A stretch of DNA of 64,000 nt from Ruminococcus sp. UBA4240 (GTDB lineage: Bacteria > Bacillota > Clostridia > Oscillospirales > Ruminococcaceae). Within the stretch, counting starts at the first letter, position 1. Each line of letters opens with the position of its first letter. The notes under the pieces are model-generated. The model was given only the letters and a program-made list of their open reading frames with translations. It was not told where the DNA came from and made no database searches. The stretch covers positions 50,233 to 114,232 of the forward strand of contig DGXE01000005.1 of NCBI GenBank assembly GCA_002395525.1, read 5' to 3'. This document shows, one piece after another, positions 1 to 7,461 of this stretch. The position numbers and the translations under genes are program-made.

Positions 1-1107
1 TCGGTGCTGAGATTCACCCATTACGGCAGCCTGCCTGTGACCTCCGGGCAGGAGATCAGCATATCCACCGGGCAGGGGAGCTATTCACGGCACTTTGTCA
101 CCCGCATTGAACGCAGGGGCAATGTGGTCACGGTATATGCAGAGGATCTGTGCAGCAGGCTTGACCTCCCCTTTGACAGCAGCTCCTACACCACAGACAG
201 GATACACGTACCCACCCTTGTATCCCGCATCGCATCAGACTGCGGCTTTTCCGGGACACAGAATGTGCCTGCCATGTTCATCTCCCGTGAGGATCTTTCA
301 AACCGCACCTCAAGGGAGATACTCACCCTCATATCCGAATACCTGTGCGGGGTGTGGTGCTGCACCAATGACGAAAAGCTCCGCTTTACACAGCTTTTTG
401 ACCTTACCTCCACAGTCTCCCTGACAGGGGAGCACACCCCCCTGTATCTCCACACACAGAACGGCCCCTACGACGGCATAGCCGCCAAAAACCGTGAAAC
501 AAAGGAATACCACACGGCGGGAAATCTCACGGGGGATGTGCTGTACCTTACAGCCGCAATGATGACGGACACAAGGGCGGGGGAGCTGATGACTGCCTTT
601 GCGGGGAAAAGCAGGCGGGCATTTTACCTTGAATCCCTTGTGTGCGATGACCTGACACAAGGGCTGACAGGCATAGTACAAGAGTCAACGCTTATCTCGG
701 AGAGAACTGTTACCCGCTTTGCCCCGTTGATCACCCTTTCACTGCGGGCAAAGGACATCACCGACCCCTCCGCCCCACCGCAGGAATACAGGGAATACCT
801 TCTTTCCCAGAGCCTGCGGCGGGGGGAGCTGTACGGTGCCACCATAATGACGGAAAAGGGGCTTTGCGTTTTGGAGAAAAGCACGGCACAGGATGTGCGT
901 GACAGGGGCACCTATTCCTTTAAGGCGGCAACAAGAGGCGTTACGGACTTTGAGGGGGCTATTATGGACAGTGTGATGCCCGAAAGCATCGAAAGGCTGT
1001 CTCCCACCTCACGGAGGATAACCTACAACGGTGTGGTTTACACCCTCACCTACAGCGACGACGGCACACGAAAGACCAATATCACGCTTACAAGAGCCGC
1101 TACATAA
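1..1107 (+). CDS. Phage tail/baseplate-like protein, 5' end cut
   Basis: The reading frame is open to the left edge, so the N-terminus is missing; at least 367 residues are present. The protein has the feel of a late-control-D/gp44-type tail hub: a beta-rich start, then a stretch like SREILTLISEYLCGVWCCTN followed by KLRFTQLF, which matches the 'region with localised domain plus parameter evaluation' layout common in Firmicute phage tail proteins. It ends at a TAA and is followed 13 bases later by a second gene with an excellent ribosome site, so the two are co-transcribed. Assignment to a phage tail is by general resemblance only; no catalytic motif is visible. It could instead belong to a domesticated tail-like particle. 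Confidence 0.5.
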   Translation, partial: SVLRFTHYGSLPVTSGQEISISTGQGSYSRHFVTRIERRGNVVTVYAEDLCSRLDLPFDSSSYTTDRIHVPTLVSRIASDCGFSGTQNVPAMFISREDLSNRTSREILTLISEYLCGVWCCTNDEKLRFTQLFDLTSTVSLTGEHTPLYLHTQNGPYDGIAAKNRETKEYHTAGNLTGDVLYLTAAMMTDTRAGELMTAFAGKSRRAFYLESLVCDDLTQGLTGIVQESTLISERTVTRFAPLITLSLRAKDITDPSAPPQEYREYLLSQSLRRGELYGATIMTEKGLCVLEKSTAQDVRDRGTYSFKAATRGVTDFEGAIMDSVMPESIERLSPTSRRITYNGVVYTLTYSDDGTRKTNITLTRAAT

Positions 1108-1120
1108 GGAGGGAGCATAT

Positions 1121-1939
1121 ATGAGCTTTATTGCAGGCTATCTGTTAGGGCTGGAGGAGGGTACCTCCGCCCATCCCCTGCTTGACTACGTTATCGCAAA
1201 GGGCTTTGAGCTGTTCACCTTTTCCCCTACATCAAAGCTTGACATAATATACAAGTCCGTCCCCTTTGATGAGGGGCAGTTCGGGACGGTGCTGAGCACC
1301 CCCGGGCTTACCATAAAGCCCTCCCCGCCCACAGCCGCAGATGCGGATATGTATCAGGCTATGGGGCTTTCCTACACGGGGAAGTCATGCAGTCAGGCGA
1401 TATTTGCCCTTGTACGCTATGAGGGGGAATATGTGTTCTGCTTTGCCCAAAGCCCCCTTGAAAATCTGTGGAGAGGTCAGCGGGACTGGTACTGGCTGAA
1501 TGATGAGGTGTACTTCTACGACAGAAATCAGGCGTCCATTTATTCGGCGACGACTGCGGACACCATAACCGCTTCGGACTTTACCATAGCTGCCAACAGC
1601 TACGGGGCGCAGTACTGTGATTTTTCCCTGTTCTACAAGACCATTGCCGTAACATTCGTGCGTGACCTTGTACAGCACTACATCAGGAACAGCTCCGGCG
1701 ACCACATCTACACCACTCAGCCCGAATTTGAGAGATACTTTTACCGTGAAACACTTGTTACCCGGAACTACAATGTGCGGGTATATCCCTTTTCTGCCAA
1801 CAACCTCATCGACCACGTATTTGACAGCACATGGGGGCTGGAGATGTTCATAAACCGTGAGTACACCGAGGAGCTGGCGGGCTTTCTGGGGCTTTCCCAG
1901 CACGGCTTTGACAATGCCCACTGGGTGGAGCTCACCTGA
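1121..1939 (+). CDS. Hypothetical protein paired with the phage tail-like gene
   Basis: This 272-residue protein starts at an ATG preceded by AAGGAGGG at 1106-1113, which decides the start over a longer upstream reading. No signal peptide or membrane segment is visible. It is rich in aromatic residues (for example WYWLNDEVYFYDRNQ) and has no family I can name. It follows the tail-like gene by 13 bases and is probably a structural or accessory partner from the same prophage or phage-derived cluster extending left of the window. Function unknown. Confidence 0.55.
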   Translation: MSFIAGYLLGLEEGTSAHPLLDYVIAKGFELFTFSPTSKLDIIYKSVPFDEGQFGTVLSTPGLTIKPSPPTAADADMYQAMGLSYTGKSCSQAIFALVRYEGEYVFCFAQSPLENLWRGQRDWYWLNDEVYFYDRNQASIYSATTADTITASDFTIAANSYGAQYCDFSLFYKTIAVTFVRDLVQHYIRNSSGDHIYTTQPEFERYFYRETLVTRNYNVRVYPFSANNLIDHVFDSTWGLEMFINREYTEELAGFLGLSQHGFDNAHWVELT

Positions 1940-2023
1940 CAGCGCCTTGCTGCAGGCGCTATACATTCTGCATAAAATATTCATCTCAAAATTTCCACAT
2001 ATGCCCAAAATCCAACAAAAGTA

Positions 2024-2052
2024 TTGACATTTTACCTTTCTTATTGTATTAT
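2024..2052 (+). promoter_or_regulatory. Sigma-A promoter of the iron-sulfur protein gene
   Basis: TTGACA at 2024-2029, a 17-base spacer and TATTAT at 2047-2052. The ribosome site AAGGAGGG lies about 20 bases further on, giving a very short leader. Confidence 0.75.
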
Positions 2053-2091
2053 TGGATATGTAGAAGTGTCCGTAAAGGAGGGTTGACCCAT

Positions 2092-2292
2092 ATGGCAAAG
2101 GAAAACTACGAGATCTGTCACTGCATGAATGTCACCTACTATGACGTTGAGGATGCCATCCATCAGCATGAGACCTTCTCAGACCTTGAGAAGGAATTCG
2201 AGGAGGTGCAGACCCTGACAGGCTGTTCAACAGGCTGTGGCGGCTGTCACGACAAGATAATGGATGCGATCTCCGAAATAATGAACGCCTAA
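2092..2292 (+). CDS. BFD-like [2Fe-2S]-binding protein
   Basis: A 66-residue protein whose whole length matches the bacterioferritin-associated-ferredoxin (BFD-like) [2Fe-2S] fold. The cysteines that would hold the cluster are visible: CHC near residue 9, then GCSTGCGGC near residue 46, followed by the typical amphipathic C-terminal helix. Family knowledge: stand-alone BFD proteins pass electrons or help iron release; in Clostridia they are often of unknown partner. It has its own promoter and a strong ribosome site, and no bacterioferritin gene is nearby. The start ATG is fixed by the AAGGAGGG about ten bases upstream. Confidence 0.8.
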   Translation: MAKENYEICHCMNVTYYDVEDAIHQHETFSDLEKEFEEVQTLTGCSTGCGGCHDKIMDAISEIMNA

Positions 2293-2299
2293 CTGTCTG

Positions 2300-2330
2300 C
2301 CGCTGTATACCGTTTGTGCGGATACAGCGG
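2300..2330 (+). terminator. Hairpin after the iron-sulfur gene
   Basis: Nine-base-pair stem CCGCTGTAT/ATACAGCGG beginning eight bases after the stop. There is no real T-tract, so it may be a weak terminator or a 3'-end stabiliser. Confidence 0.4.
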
Positions 2331-2440
2331 TAACATATCTTAAACGACGCATCCGGGATCCCCATTGCTTTGTGGGAATTCGTCAATAGTTAATAAATTC
2401 ATTTATTATTTTTCACTTTTTTGTGGTATTATGTTAAAAC

Positions 2441-2468
2441 GAGTTAGCGCCGGGTAAGGCGTTAGCTC
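2441..2468 (+). promoter_or_regulatory. Leader hairpin of the epimerase gene
   Basis: GAGTTAGCGCC pairs with GGCGTTAGCTC (two G-U pairs) around a GGGTAA loop, 38 bases before the start codon. A TATTAT box at 2427-2432 could be the -10 element. No known riboswitch is recognised. Confidence 0.35.
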
Positions 2469-2505
2469 TGACATCCTGCTTTACTACTTTTGAGGGGGTA
2501 TCTTG

Positions 2506-3441
2506 ATGAGAAAAATTTTTGTTACCGGGGCTGCCGGCATGATCGGCAGTGCTGTATGCGAAATGCTTCTCTCAAAGGGGTATTCCGTTGTAGCCACAGA
2601 CAATCAGCCCGCACCCTTTGAGCATCCGGAGATGACCTATGTCAAGGCGGATCTTACGGACAAGGTGCGCATTTCCGACGCTATGAAGGGCTGTGATACG
2701 CTTATCCACCTTGCCTGCACCTGTGACAACGATTTCCCTGACGTGCTCAGCTCCGATGAGGAGAAATACAGCTCCGCCGTTGACAAGTACCTTTTCAAGA
2801 CGGCTGATTCCCTCCACTACAAGGACATCCTTCTGCTTTCCACCTATCAGGTATATGCCCAGCCAAAGACCCGTGAGCCTGTGCGTGAATCCGCTCCGGA
2901 AAAGCCCACCACCATCTACGGCAAGATAAAGCTGGAGAGTGAGAGGGCGCTTGAATCCGCCCTGAAACGCTCCGACACCAAGGGCGTTATAATGCGCATC
3001 TGCCCCATATACACCAAGGAATTCTTCATCAACCTGAAATCCAAGGTGTACGACTTCAAGGATGAATGTGTATTCCTCTACGGCTACGGTGACTACGGCT
3101 ATTCATTCACCTGCCTGTACAACCTGACAGACTTCATCTACGGCATACTCACCTGCAAGCCGGAGATAAACTACACAGGCCTTTACAACGTGGTGGACAC
3201 CAAGCCCACTATGGCAAAGGACATTGTGGAGCGCCTGAAGGAGGATATGAACATATCCATCGTAATGCAGCGCAGCTACGGCTCGGACAACATAAAGATC
3301 CCCCTCTTCGGCGGGTCAAAGGAGCAGAAGACCAACTACCGCTACAACGATGTGAGCATTGCGTGCAGCAACATCAGCTACGACAACACAAGGGCGCAGC
3401 GCATCTCCACCTTCCGCTGGAAGATGTCCAATACAAAGTAA
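2506..3441 (+). CDS. NAD(P)-dependent epimerase/dehydratase family protein
   Basis: A 311-residue extended short-chain reductase. The N-terminal Rossmann nucleotide-binding motif reads VTGAAGMIGS at residues 6-15, and the catalytic pair of the family is seen as STYQVYAQ followed by YGKIKLESE (Tyr and Lys of YxxxK) near residue 145. These enzymes act on nucleotide sugars or related carbonyl compounds; the substrate cannot be told from sequence. A TTG three bases upstream is in frame, but the ATG at 2506 fits the GAGGGGG ribosome site better. The gene stands alone, with a leader hairpin before it and a strong terminator directly behind. Confidence 0.8.
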   Translation: MRKIFVTGAAGMIGSAVCEMLLSKGYSVVATDNQPAPFEHPEMTYVKADLTDKVRISDAMKGCDTLIHLACTCDNDFPDVLSSDEEKYSSAVDKYLFKTADSLHYKDILLLSTYQVYAQPKTREPVRESAPEKPTTIYGKIKLESERALESALKRSDTKGVIMRICPIYTKEFFINLKSKVYDFKDECVFLYGYGDYGYSFTCLYNLTDFIYGILTCKPEINYTGLYNVVDTKPTMAKDIVERLKEDMNISIVMQRSYGSDNIKIPLFGGSKEQKTNYRYNDVSIACSNISYDNTRAQRISTFRWKMSNTK

Positions 3442-3443
3442 AT

Positions 3444-3473
3444 AAAGCAGCCTGTTTTGCAGGCTGCTTTTTT
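3444..3473 (+). terminator. Rho-independent terminator of the epimerase gene
   Basis: Perfect 11-base-pair stem AAAGCAGCCTG/CAGGCTGCTTT with a five-base loop, followed by a T-run. Confidence 0.92.
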
Positions 3474-3505
3474 GTGTATGTCAAAAGAAGCTCGGAACAG
3501 GTACA

Positions 3506-3545
3506 GGCGCAAACGCTGTGGTGCGTTTGCGCCCTGTGTTTTTGC
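3506..3545 (+). terminator. Second hairpin with T-tract
   Basis: GGCGCAAACGC pairs with GCGTTTGCGCC, extended by ACAG/CTGT after a one-base bulge, then TGTTTTTGCTTTT. It backs up the preceding terminator and separates the convergent genes. Confidence 0.65.
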
Positions 3546-3572
3546 TTTTGACCTGTGATCTAAGCCGTCAGC

Positions 3573-4751
3573 TTACTTGATCTTTATGGTAGTCCTTGCG
3601 GACTGGCGGCACTTTGCAAGCTTGCCGTCCTTTTCGTATCTTACGTATATGGTGTAGGTGCCGGGCTTAAGCCTGGAAATGTCAGCGGACTTCTCAGTTA
3701 CTCTGTCAAAGCGCTTGAATGCCTTGGCACCCTTTGCACGGATGCTGATAACAAATCCGTCTGCGCCGTCCTTTGCCTCCCAGGTGAGGGTCTTGCCGTC
3801 AAGCTGTGCGTTCCAGGTCAGCATCTCAAGTGATCCGCTTGTGCCGGAAACAAGACCGGGTGCGCCGCCGGAGGCTGCCTTTGCAGTGCCGGTAACTGCT
3901 ATGGGAGCAGAAGGAGCAGGTGCAGGCTCAGGTTCTTCCTCGGACTTTGCCTCTGCTATGGTGTAGGGAATGGTCGCTGTGTATTCGCCATCAGCATAAA
4001 TAGTAAGTTTTGCGGTGTAGTCGCCAGCCTCTGTGGGGGCTTCGTCAAGCTTTTCATCTCCATTATAGTACACTATGGCATTCTGTGCAACAGCCACAAG
4101 ATCTTCCATGGTGCAATTCCAATATGCAAGAAGATCCTCGTCAATGCCTGTAAACAGGAGCGTAGCTTCCGGGCTGCCCTCGCCGCCTTCTGTGGTGAGG
4201 GTGGGGGGAATGAGAGTGATAGATGCTGTGTAGGGAGGCTCTGTGCAGCCGGCTTTGTCGCAGTTTACTGTGATAGTATCACCATTTGCGGAGAAAGCAT
4301 AGTTGTGGGTGTGAGCCTCAGATTCCAATGAGACAGAGAGAGAATACTCAAACGGATCGGCACCCCATTTCTTATACGTACCGCTTATTGTGGCTGAGCC
4401 GGCAAACTCGGACGTGATGGTGAAATAGTGACTCATCCCATCAAGACCGGCAGTAACAGACGGATTATCAGAGGAGGGTACATAGCTTGGGTGGCAAAAA
4501 CCGCGTGTATCAATACCATACAACTCTTTTATGATGAGGTCAAGCTCTCCATTTTCATTCATGTAATCACATCTAAAGGTGCGGGGCAAAGTGACATTTT
4601 CAATAGTCTTGCTGTTGCCGTTTGCCGAAATGGTAACAGTATAGGTCTGAGCATCTGCCGCTGCCCTGAAGCTCAGCCCCTGTATGCACAGCACCGCCAT
4701 GCACACGCACAGGAACATACTTATAAATCGGCTTGTTCTTGTTTTGGTCAT
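3573..4751 (-). CDS. Secreted protein with Ig/fibronectin-like C-terminal domain
   Basis: About 392 residues with a classical signal peptide (basic start TKTRTSR, hydrophobic core FLCVCMAVLCIQ, small residues before AAADAQ). The mature part is beta-rich; the last ~80 residues (LTWNAQLDGKTLTWEAKDGADG onward in shorter pieces, ending YVRYEKDGKLAKCRQSA) look like a fibronectin-III-type fold, and a proline/alanine linker EEPEPAPAPSAP precedes it. The first ATG lies too close to the AAGAAGGA ribosome site, so the second one (4751) is preferred. Its upstream leader resembles that of the LRR gene at 41549-45142, suggesting shared control of surface proteins. Function unknown; attachment or polysaccharide binding are guesses. 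Confidence 0.7.
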   Translation of the reverse strand: MTKTRTSRFISMFLCVCMAVLCIQGLSFRAAADAQTYTVTISANGNSKTIENVTLPRTFRCDYMNENGELDLIIKELYGIDTRGFCHPSYVPSSDNPSVTAGLDGMSHYFTITSEFAGSATISGTYKKWGADPFEYSLSVSLESEAHTHNYAFSANGDTITVNCDKAGCTEPPYTASITLIPPTLTTEGGEGSPEATLLFTGIDEDLLAYWNCTMEDLVAVAQNAIVYYNGDEKLDEAPTEAGDYTAKLTIYADGEYTATIPYTIAEAKSEEEPEPAPAPSAPIAVTGTAKAASGGAPGLVSGTSGSLEMLTWNAQLDGKTLTWEAKDGADGFVISIRAKGAKAFKRFDRVTEKSADISRLKPGTYTIYVRYEKDGKLAKCRQSARTTIKIK

Positions 4752-4780
4752 ATTCATTCCTTCTTTCTTATTTATAATGC

Positions 4781-4914
4781 AAAACGCCCATAACCCCTGT
4801 GCATTACACAGCGGTCACGGGCGTATAAGCCTTATTGAAGTCTCAAAAAGGGCGCAGCTATCCTGTTCTGTTCTGCTCTGTTCAAACCGAAGCACATAGC
4901 AGTCATGATGTCAA
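4781..4914 (-). promoter_or_regulatory. Structured 5' leader of the secreted-protein gene
   Basis: Reading on the minus strand: a TTGACA (4909-4914, no good -10 seen), a short CAGAA-type repeat (4861-4883), a 17-base block (4845-4861) that matches the LRR gene leader at 45226-45242 with one mismatch, then a long hairpin with ACGCCC/GGGCGT at its base (4784-4824) ending in TTTT just before the ribosome site. The order of parts is the same in both leaders. The rest of the space 4758-5100 shows nothing else recognisable. Confidence 0.5.
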
Positions 4915-5100
4915 GCCCCTTTCCCAAAGTTTGGTAAGATTATACCATTTCACAGGGGAAATGTCAAGGGGGATTGTGGATTTTTGCGGGAATGACTAAA
5001 ACCGCCCTGTGTTATTTGTAGCATTTGCGCTCGTGGGGCGCTCTCATTCAGCATAAAACACCTTGTCTTCTGAAAAAGAGGTTGCCGCCGCAAACATGAC

Positions 5101-5160
5101 TTGACAAACTGTTGATAATACAGTATAATACTTAGCAACATAAGTTTATTTACTAAGTAT
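5101..5160 (+). promoter_or_regulatory. Promoter and likely operator of the DinJ/YafQ pair
   Basis: A perfect consensus promoter, TTGACA at 5101-5106, 17-base spacer, TATAAT at 5124-5129. An inverted repeat ATACTTAG (5128-5135) and CTAAGTAT (5153-5160) starts inside the -10 box and spans the transcription start, the usual place for autorepression by a type II antitoxin. Confidence 0.8.
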
Positions 5161-5177
5161 CAGAAAGGGGCGGTTTT

Positions 5178-5435
5178 ATGAAGTCAGATATGGTTACCTG
5201 CTCATTCGTCATGGACAGGAACTTATACAACACCTTCAAGAGCATTGTCATCAGGCAGGGACAGAACGTCAAGGGAAGCATTGTGAACTATATGCAGAGC
5301 GTTATCCGGTATGACACTCCGAATGCGGATACTATTCTGGCTATCGAAGAGGCAGAAGCGCTGAAAAAAGACCCGAATAAAAAGGTATACAGCTCCTTCA
5401 GCCAGGTCTTGGAGGAGTTGTCAGAAGATGAATAA
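5178..5435 (+). CDS. Antitoxin, RelB/DinJ-like
   Basis: An 85-residue antitoxin placed directly before a YafQ-like toxin, overlapping it by 8 bases. The N-terminus (MVTCSFVMDRNLYNTFKSIV) fits the ribbon-helix-helix DNA-binding fold of RelB/DinJ proteins, and the acidic C-terminal part (QVLEELSEDE) is the sort that wraps the toxin. Family role: binds and blocks the toxin and represses the operon through the palindrome upstream. The start ATG follows GAAAGGGG. Identity is inferred mostly from the toxin partner and gene order. Confidence 0.8.
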   Translation: MKSDMVTCSFVMDRNLYNTFKSIVIRQGQNVKGSIVNYMQSVIRYDTPNADTILAIEEAEALKKDPNKKVYSSFSQVLEELSEDE

Positions 5436-5715
5436 CGAACCTAAGTACGGCATTGTTCTGACCTCAATGTTCAAGAAAGACCTGAAATCAGCGAAAAAGC
5501 GGGGCTATGACCTTTCCTTGCTCACCAGCGTTGTGGATACGCTTGCAATGGGGCAGCCATTAGCCGCAAAGTACAGGGATCACAGCTTAGCCGGAAACTA
5601 CGGGGGCTGCCGTGAATGCCATATAACTCCCGACTGGCTGCTCATCTACGAAATCTCAGACAGTGAGCTCATTCTCTATCTGACCAGAACAGGAACCCAC
5701 AGCGACTTGTTTTAA
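5428..5715 (+). CDS. YafQ-family mRNA interferase toxin
   Basis: A 95-residue RelE/YafQ-fold toxin. YafQ hallmarks are all visible: KYRDHSLAGNYGGCRECH with the catalytic histidines, the Asp in TPDWLLIY, and the closing THSDLF motif with the final catalytic His. Family knowledge: YafQ cuts mRNA on the ribosome and is neutralised by DinJ. Translation is coupled to the antitoxin by an 8-base overlap. A strong terminator follows within 20 bases, so the pair is a closed transcription unit. Confidence 0.88.
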   Translation: MNNEPKYGIVLTSMFKKDLKSAKKRGYDLSLLTSVVDTLAMGQPLAAKYRDHSLAGNYGGCRECHITPDWLLIYEISDSELILYLTRTGTHSDLF

Positions 5716-5734
5716 CTGCTGTGACCCGCAAAAA

Positions 5735-5769
5735 ATCCGCAAAACACACAGGTTTTGCGGATGCTTTTT
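5735..5769 (+). terminator. Terminator of the toxin-antitoxin operon
   Basis: 11-base-pair stem ATCCGCAAAAC/GTTTTGCGGAT, six-base loop, then GCTTTTT. Confidence 0.9.
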
Positions 5770-5882
5770 CAGCCGTCACCCGAGGGAGAACACCAGCATC
5801 AGCACACCTAAGAACAGGGGGCGTAGGATCGCCGGAGCGGTTGCGGTATCCCATCGTCAACAGGAAAGACACTTTGCGCAGA

Positions 5883-6356
5883 TCACAGCCTGTCTCTTGT
5901 CAGCATGAGCGTATAGCCCAGCAGATTCCGCCCCCTCCATTTACGGCGGTCAAGCCTGTCCGGATCTGTCATGGAAAGGCCTATCCCCCATATGGTGTCC
6001 CTCACCGCACACTCCGCCAGAAGTGCATTCCCCGTGTCTCTGAGCTTATCCAGAAGCACCCTGTTCTGTGAGAATTTACAGCAAAGCCCTTCATATACTA
6101 TTATCTGCCGCATTCCGTTCCAGACGTGGTCGTCATAACCGGATACCGCCCTGCCCAGTGCCTTTATCTGCGCCACATCGGATGTGGCAAGTATCTCCGC
6201 CGCAATGCGCCTGTCTCCAAAGCATAACGCTTTATGATACATCATATACTGCTCCATGGACGAATAGCGGATACCCTTGGCAGAAAAATCCGAAGGATAC
6301 CAGTTGCTCAGATATCCGTTTTCCTCATCGGGATCATGGAAGCATATCACATTCAT
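5883..6356 (-). CDS. NADAR-domain protein (YbiA-like)
   Basis: A 157-residue protein made of a single NADAR domain. Recognisable blocks are GYLSNWYP near the start, SMEQYMMYHKALCFGD (the usual 'EHxxMxxKA' block), the VWNGMRQIIVYEGLCCKFSQN helix and the ending WRGRNLLGYTLMLTRDRL. Known members hydrolyse ADP-ribose-type N-glycosides; some remove ADP-ribose from guanine in DNA and act as antitoxins to DarT-like enzymes. Its start overlaps the stop of the unknown gene upstream (ATGA), and an ADP-ribosyltransferase-like gene leads the operon. The inferred role is reversal of that enzyme's modification. Confidence 0.85.
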   Translation of the reverse strand: MNVICFHDPDEENGYLSNWYPSDFSAKGIRYSSMEQYMMYHKALCFGDRRIAAEILATSDVAQIKALGRAVSGYDDHVWNGMRQIIVYEGLCCKFSQNRVLLDKLRDTGNALLAECAVRDTIWGIGLSMTDPDRLDRRKWRGRNLLGYTLMLTRDRL

Positions 6357-6772
6357 GACGGTACACCGACCTTTCTTACTGCAAGCTCCAGCTCCAGATC
6401 GTGAAGCCCGGGATAAGCCTTTTTAAGGAATGACAACGGCACTTTTTGTATCACCTGACTGCTTGACAGGGCGTAAAACCATTGGTAGTATGCATAAAAC
6501 TCACCTATCCAGTCGGGCATGAACCCCTCCATCGCCTTCCCGTCTTTGAAAGTATACGTTTCTGTGTCAATAAAGTACTGCAGCAATTCACCTGCTGACA
6601 TCGTACTGACATAGGCCTGCCCCCGATCGATGCTTTCCCGTGTCTTCCCGTTCATATATGCCGTGATAAACTCTTCCGTATCCTTGTCGGGAAAAGAATT
6701 AGCCACAAGATCAAAAAGCCTGCCCTGATTTTCCACAACATCGTTTAGGTACACTTCTGAATAAGCACCCAT
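6353..6772 (-). CDS. Unknown protein between the ART-like and NADAR genes
   Basis: 139 residues, starting at an ATG preceded by GGAGAGTGAGG; a longer in-frame reading into the upstream gene exists but lacks a ribosome site. No named domain. It looks helical and begins MGAYSEVYLNDVVENQGRLF, with an aromatic block EFYAYYQWFYA followed by a small leucine-rich ending PLSFLKKAYPGLHDLELE. I have the impression of a small family found beside ADP-ribosyltransferase-like genes in Clostridia, but cannot confirm it here. It is four bases from the gene before and overlaps the one after, so all three are translated together. It might be an adaptor or second antitoxin. Confidence 0.6.
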   Translation of the reverse strand: MGAYSEVYLNDVVENQGRLFDLVANSFPDKDTEEFITAYMNGKTRESIDRGQAYVSTMSAGELLQYFIDTETYTFKDGKAMEGFMPDWIGEFYAYYQWFYALSSSQVIQKVPLSFLKKAYPGLHDLELELAVRKVGVPS

Positions 6773-6776
6773 GACC

Positions 6777-7430
6777 TCACTCTCCAAACAGTGTGCTGAA
6801 AACATTGGTGACCTTGTTTGCATCCGACTCCACAAGATCCCGCATTTTCTGTCTTGCCGCAGCATCCCGCCGGTTATACCTTTCGTTGAATTCGGAATAA
6901 TCGACTTCAATAATATCTTCTGTGACCTCATGCAGTCTTGCAAAGGCAAGCTCTGATTTTAGGCAGTACTGTATCCCAAGCCCGCCCAGAGAAAGAAGCT
7001 CCGGCAATATTTCAAGATCTATGTTATCACGGACGAATTCCTTTGCAATATAGAAATAAGATGCATTTGCCCGCCACCCTCTGATGATGTCATATCTCTC
7101 CGTATCAGCGCCGTACTTTCTGATGAATTTCTCCGCAAGCATATGATACCGCCTGCTGTTTGATGCATCTCTGTGCTTCATCAGCTCCGCAAGCCATGAA
7201 AGCACATCATATTTTTCAAAATCAAAGATACTGAGCCCGTCCGTTTCGAGCAAGAATTTATGCACCCACCCGGCGGTCTCATTCGGTCTGCAAACAGCCC
7301 ATTCCTTGGCAAGGTCTATACTTTCAGTCAGATAGAAGCCTTTTCCGTAATCGTGCTTATCATTGCCAAGCCCATATGTTGGACAAATGACCCTATCTGC
7401 CGTCCCATGATACAAAATCAGCTCACTCAT
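6777..7430 (-). CDS. DUF3990-like, ADP-ribosyltransferase-fold protein
   Basis: 217 residues. The start at 7430 is set by GGGAG seven bases upstream; an ATG 30 bases earlier has no ribosome site. The N-terminus reads LILYHGTADRVI and then YGKGFYLTESIDLAKEWA, the His and Tyr motifs of the H-Y-E class of ADP-ribosyltransferases as seen in DUF3990 proteins. The Phe/Tyr-rich helical part after residue 100 (SYFYIAKEF) also fits. Predicted to move ADP-ribose from NAD onto an unknown target. Context supports a toxin-like role: it heads a tight operon ending in NADAR, an enzyme class that removes ADP-ribose. The cassette sits directly behind a housekeeping operon. Confidence 0.72.
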   Translation of the reverse strand: MSELILYHGTADRVICPTYGLGNDKHDYGKGFYLTESIDLAKEWAVCRPNETAGWVHKFLLETDGLSIFDFEKYDVLSWLAELMKHRDASNSRRYHMLAEKFIRKYGADTERYDIIRGWRANASYFYIAKEFVRDNIDLEILPELLSLGGLGIQYCLKSELAFARLHEVTEDIIEVDYSEFNERYNRRDAAARQKMRDLVESDANKVTNVFSTLFGE

Positions 7431-7461
7431 ATCATTCTCCCAAAAAACGCAGTCTGACATT

